Below are positions 58,596-61,304 of a stretch of 61,304 nucleotides of DNA, piece by piece. Every line of letters starts with the position of its first letter. The first letter of the stretch is position 1. The notes beneath the pieces were generated by a model, which was not told the DNA's origin, did no database searches, and was given only the letters and a program-made list of their open reading frames with translations. Source of the stretch: JADGHX01 sp035760965 (lineage in GTDB: Bacteria; Pseudomonadota; Gammaproteobacteria; Steroidobacterales; Steroidobacteraceae); assembly GCA_035760965.1 (NCBI GenBank), contig DASTRY010000029.1, positions 1 through 61,304 on the forward strand, given 5' to 3'. A program made the translations under genes and the position numbers.

Positions 58596-59891
58596 CTATG
58601 CACCGCCTGCTCGATGACGCTCAAACCCGCGCCATTTCGACACGGGTTTGCTGAGGAAGTACCCGAGCACGCCGGCCAAGCCCATGCTCGCCGCGATGAC
58701 CAGGAGCCCGGCCGCGTATCCCTGCGTCTGGTCCTTCAGCCAGCCGATGACGGTCGGCGCCACCCAGCCGCTCAAGTTGCCGATCGAATTGATGAGCGCA
58801 ATGCCGCCGGCGGCCGCGGACCCCGTGAGCATCGCCGTCGGCACGGTCCAGAACAACGGCAGTTGCGCGTAGATGCCGATCGCACCGAACGTGAATGCAG
58901 CGATCGCAAGGTACACGTTGTCCGCGAAGCTGCCGTACACGAACGCCACCGTCGCGATCACCGCCGGAATGACGAGATGCCAGGTGCGCTCGCCGGTGCG
59001 ATCCGAGTTTCGCGCCCACAGGCACATCGCCACGGTCGCGCAAAGATACGGAACGACCAGCATCCACCCGACCTGCTGGTTGCTCAAGCTCCCGAACGAT
59101 TTCACGATCTGCGGCGCCCAGAAGCCCAAGCCGTACACGCCCATCATCAGCGCCGCGTACAACGCCACGAAGCGCCACACCTCCGCGCTGAACAGACCGT
59201 CGCGCCACGAGGTGTGCGTGCTCGCCGCCGCGTCACGCGCGACGGCACGTTCGAGGACTTCCCGCTCACGCGGGGCGAGCCACTTTGCCTTCGCCGGCGA
59301 ATCGCTCAGCACGAACAGCGTGGCGAACCCGAGCAGCACGGCGGGCACGCCTTCGATCACGAACATGGTCTGCCAGCCGGTGAGTCCCGCGATGCTCGTG
59401 CCCAGCAACGCCGTGGAGAGCGGTGCACCGATGATGGTGGACGCCGGGTTGGCAATGATGAAGAGGCCGAGAATGGCGGCGCGGACACCGCTCGGAAACC
59501 AATACGTGAGGTACAGCACCATGCCGGGGAAGAAACCGGCTTCGGCGATGCCCAGCAGGAAGCGCATCGTCGCAAACGACACGGGCCCGCGGACGAACGC
59601 CATCGCAACGGAGATGACGCCCCAGGTGATCATGATCCGCGCAATCCAAACGCGCGCGCCGAAGCGCTGGAGCGCGAAGTTGCTGGGCACTTCGAACAGG
59701 AAGTAGCTCCAGAAGAAGATGCCGGCGCCGAAGCCGTACTGGGTGGCGGTGAGCCCGAGGTCGGTGTTCATCGTGAGCGCCGCGAACCCGACGTTCACCC
59801 GGTCGAGATAGGCGACGAAGTACACGAAGCAGAGGAACGGCAGCAGGCGCCACGCGGCCTTGCGAACGACGGCGCGCTCCTCATCCGACAA
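58596..59891 (-). CDS. MFS transporter of the anion:cation symporter (ACS) type
   Basis: A 431-residue, 12-helix carrier. The N-terminal KAAWRLLPFLCFVYFVAYLDRVNVGFA and the FFWSYFLFEVPSN stretch are typical of the ACS branch (hexuronate, tartrate, galactonate and phthalate carriers). Its placement 190 bases after a sugar-acid dehydratase suggests uptake of a sugar acid. The start is uncertain: TTG 59891 gives MSDEERAVVRKAAW, like relatives. Upstream an ATC (59909) sits behind a good GCGAGGTG, and GTG 59966 is also in frame. Confidence 0.88.
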   Translation of the reverse strand: MSDEERAVVRKAAWRLLPFLCFVYFVAYLDRVNVGFAALTMNTDLGLTATQYGFGAGIFFWSYFLFEVPSNFALQRFGARVWIARIMITWGVISVAMAFVRGPVSFATMRFLLGIAEAGFFPGMVLYLTYWFPSGVRAAILGLFIIANPASTIIGAPLSTALLGTSIAGLTGWQTMFVIEGVPAVLLGFATLFVLSDSPAKAKWLAPREREVLERAVARDAAASTHTSWRDGLFSAEVWRFVALYAALMMGVYGLGFWAPQIVKSFGSLSNQQVGWMLVVPYLCATVAMCLWARNSDRTGERTWHLVIPAVIATVAFVYGSFADNVYLAIAAFTFGAIGIYAQLPLFWTVPTAMLTGSAAAGGIALINSIGNLSGWVAPTVIGWLKDQTQGYAAGLLVIAASMGLAGVLGYFLSKPVSKWRGFERHRAGGA

Positions 59892-60080
59892 TTGCTGAAT
59901 CGCTTCGATGGTGCACCTCGCTCGCTGAAGAGAAGCCGCGCCGGGGCGGCTTTCTCGTGGGCCCACACCGTTCGCGTCGACATCGTCGCGGCCGGCCGCT
60001 GCCCGCACCGCTCACAGCCGCCGCCCACATCGCTCTCGGCCGGCGCAAGGCGCGTGGCCGGTGCGCCGATCGCGAGCGCG

Positions 60081-61304
60081 CTAGTGATTGTGCCGCGGCG
60101 GCTTGCTGCCGACGCCGCGATACTTCAATGCCATCTCCATGACGGCGCCGCTGTCGAGCTGGCTCACCGTCGCGCGATACAGCTCCTGCCACGGAGTCGC
60201 GCTCGGCGGAATCGGCGGCAGACCCTGCGCCTTGCGTCGCTGGATCTCCTCGTCGGACACGAGCATGTCACAGCGCCCGGCCTTCAGATCGATGCGAATC
60301 ACGTCTCCCGTGCGCAGCCACGCGAGCCCGCCGTTCGCGGCACTCTCCGGCGAGGCGTTGAGAATGGACGGACTGTCGGACGTGCCGGACTGCCGTCCGT
60401 CGCCGATGGTCGGCAAGCTCGTGATCCCGCGCTTCAGCAACGCATCCGGCGGCTGCATGTTCACCACTTCCGCGGAGCCCGGCCAGCCGATCGGCCCGGC
60501 GCCGCGGATCACGAGAATCGTGCGCTCGTTGATGCCGAGCGCCGGATCGTTGATGCGCGCGTGATAGTCGTCGGAGCCGTCGAACACCACGGCGCGTCCC
60601 TCGAAGCACTCGTCTCTCGTGAGGAACCGCTTGCGGAAATCGGCGGAGATGACGCTCGTCTTCATGATCGCGAAATCGAACAGGTTGCCCTTCAGCACGA
60701 GGAACCCGGCGTTCTCCTGCAACGGCTTCTCGTATGTCGCGATCACTTCGCGATCGGTGGCCTCGCGCCCCGCGATGTTCTCCGCGAGCGTGCGGCCCGT
60801 GACGGTCCGCACGGTGCCATCGATGCGCCCGGCGCGCAGCAGCTCGCAAAGCACGGCGGGCACGCCGCCGGCGCGATGGAAGCGCTCGCCGAGATATTTT
60901 CCCGCCGGCTGCATGTTCACGAGCAGCGGGATGTCCCGGCCGTACGTCATCCAGTCCTGCGGGGTGATCTCGACGCCGGCGTGCCGCGCCATCGCGACGA
61001 GATGCGGTTGCGCGTTCGTCGAGCCGCCGATCGCGGCGATGGTCGCGATCGCGTTGAGAAACGCGCGCCGGGTGAGGATCTGCGAAGGCCGCAGGTCTTC
61101 ATACGCCATCTCGACGATGCGGCGGCCCGTGGCATAGGCGATCTGGCCGCGTTCGCGATACGGCGCCGGAATGGCGGCACAACCGGGCAGCGAGAGCCCG
61201 AGCGCTTCGGCGACGGCATTCATGGTCGACGCCGTGCCCATCGTGTTGCAGTGGCCGAGCGACGGGGCGGACGCCGCGGCCCGCTCGAGGAACTCGCGCT
61301 CGTC
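60081..61304 (-). CDS. Sugar-acid dehydratase, IlvD/Edd family (5' truncated by window edge)
   Basis: The C-terminal 407 residues of an Fe-S dehydratase; the frame is open through the last base of the window. The cluster motif GHCNTMGTASTM, with Cys close to the edge, marks the sugar-acid branch (arabonate, xylonate or galactonate dehydratases) rather than dihydroxyacid dehydratase. Later family stretches are GGSTNAQPHLVAMA, VLKGNLFDFAIMKTSV, VFDGSDDYHARI, and TIGDGRQSGTSDSPSILNASPE. It dehydrates an aldonate to a 2-keto-3-deoxy acid. The following ACS-type transporter on the same strand fits a sugar-acid uptake and catabolism unit. Confidence 0.92.
   Translation of the reverse strand, partial: DEREFLERAAASAPSLGHCNTMGTASTMNAVAEALGLSLPGCAAIPAPYRERGQIAYATGRRIVEMAYEDLRPSQILTRRAFLNAIATIAAIGGSTNAQPHLVAMARHAGVEITPQDWMTYGRDIPLLVNMQPAGKYLGERFHRAGGVPAVLCELLRAGRIDGTVRTVTGRTLAENIAGREATDREVIATYEKPLQENAGFLVLKGNLFDFAIMKTSVISADFRKRFLTRDECFEGRAVVFDGSDDYHARINDPALGINERTILVIRGAGPIGWPGSAEVVNMQPPDALLKRGITSLPTIGDGRQSGTSDSPSILNASPESAANGGLAWLRTGDVIRIDLKAGRCDMLVSDEEIQRRKAQGLPPIPPSATPWQELYRATVSQLDSGAVMEMALKYRGVGSKPPRHNH

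Noticed and set aside
1..61304. tRNA, rRNA, CRISPR, phage or insertion-sequence features
   Set aside because: No cloverleaf-like, spacer-repeat, transposase or integrase signal was seen on reading both strands.

Overview
This is a GC-rich (roughly two-thirds G+C), gene-dense proteobacterial chromosome segment of 61.3 kb. The large NAD-glutamate dehydrogenase type, NhaA, GpmA, the ETF-quinone oxidoreductase, ZapE, RraB-like and acyl-CoA catabolism genes point to an aerobic, free-living gammaproteobacterium, possibly of the Steroidobacter/Nevskia/Xanthomonas side of that class; this placement is inference. I see no rRNA, tRNA, CRISPR array, prophage or insertion sequence. No stretch longer than about 300 bases lacks a gene.

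Region 1 (1-12.9 kb) is acyl-CoA and ketone-body metabolism. The fused coenzyme-B12 acyl-CoA mutase IcmF is divergent from a TetR regulator, with a palindromic operator between them. The regulator leads a tight same-strand run of thiolase, acyl-CoA carboxylase beta subunit, SDR 3-hydroxyacyl-CoA dehydrogenase, ETF-ubiquinone oxidoreductase, acetoacetyl-CoA synthetase and the ATPase ZapE. Region 2 (13-21.4 kb) holds a 2-oxoacid dehydrogenase operon (E1 alpha, E1 beta, E2, no E3) followed by an NAD-glutamate dehydrogenase gene broken by an in-frame TAA. Region 3 (21.5-23.8 kb) carries gpmA and, on the other strand, ferredoxin, enoyl-CoA hydratase and an RraB-like gene.

Region 4 (23.9-27.9 kb) is a thiamine uptake operon behind a clear TPP riboswitch: TonB-dependent receptor, YkoF-like thiamine-binding protein, PnuC/PnuT permease and an APH-fold kinase. 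Region 5 (28-38.2 kb) contains a PhzF-like isomerase, NhaA, a secreted helical-repeat protein with an SRPBCC protein, and a five-gene minus-strand operon (MBL hydrolase, ModF-like double ABC ATPase, serine-hydrolase-like protein that appears to lack its catalytic pair, MFS pump, beta-propeller). Region 6 (38.3-47.9 kb) has glpD, a membrane protein, a LuxR-type regulator with a degenerate receiver pocket, a receptor-like Ser/Thr kinase with TPR-like repeats, a FecR/DUF6600-like envelope protein, and a secreted MBL hydrolase.

Region 7 (47.9-58.6 kb) has two separate ECF sigma factor/DGPF-protein (YCII family) modules resembling the ECF42 group. The first is preceded by a 39-residue peptide gene whose ribosome-binding site lies inside a perfect 11-bp stem. 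Between the modules lie a fructosamine-kinase-like protein, a lipoprotein hydrolase, an ABC exporter, a Fic-domain protein with a small convergent partner ORF, and an SGNH hydrolase. Region 8 (58.6-61.3 kb) has an ACS-type MFS transporter and a sugar-acid dehydratase that runs off the right edge.

The most informative observations are the interrupted glutamate dehydrogenase, the complete riboswitch-controlled thiamine operon, the SD-sequestering hairpin over the small peptide gene, the duplicated ECF/DGPF modules, the Fic locus and the probable unannotated transcript near 41 kb.
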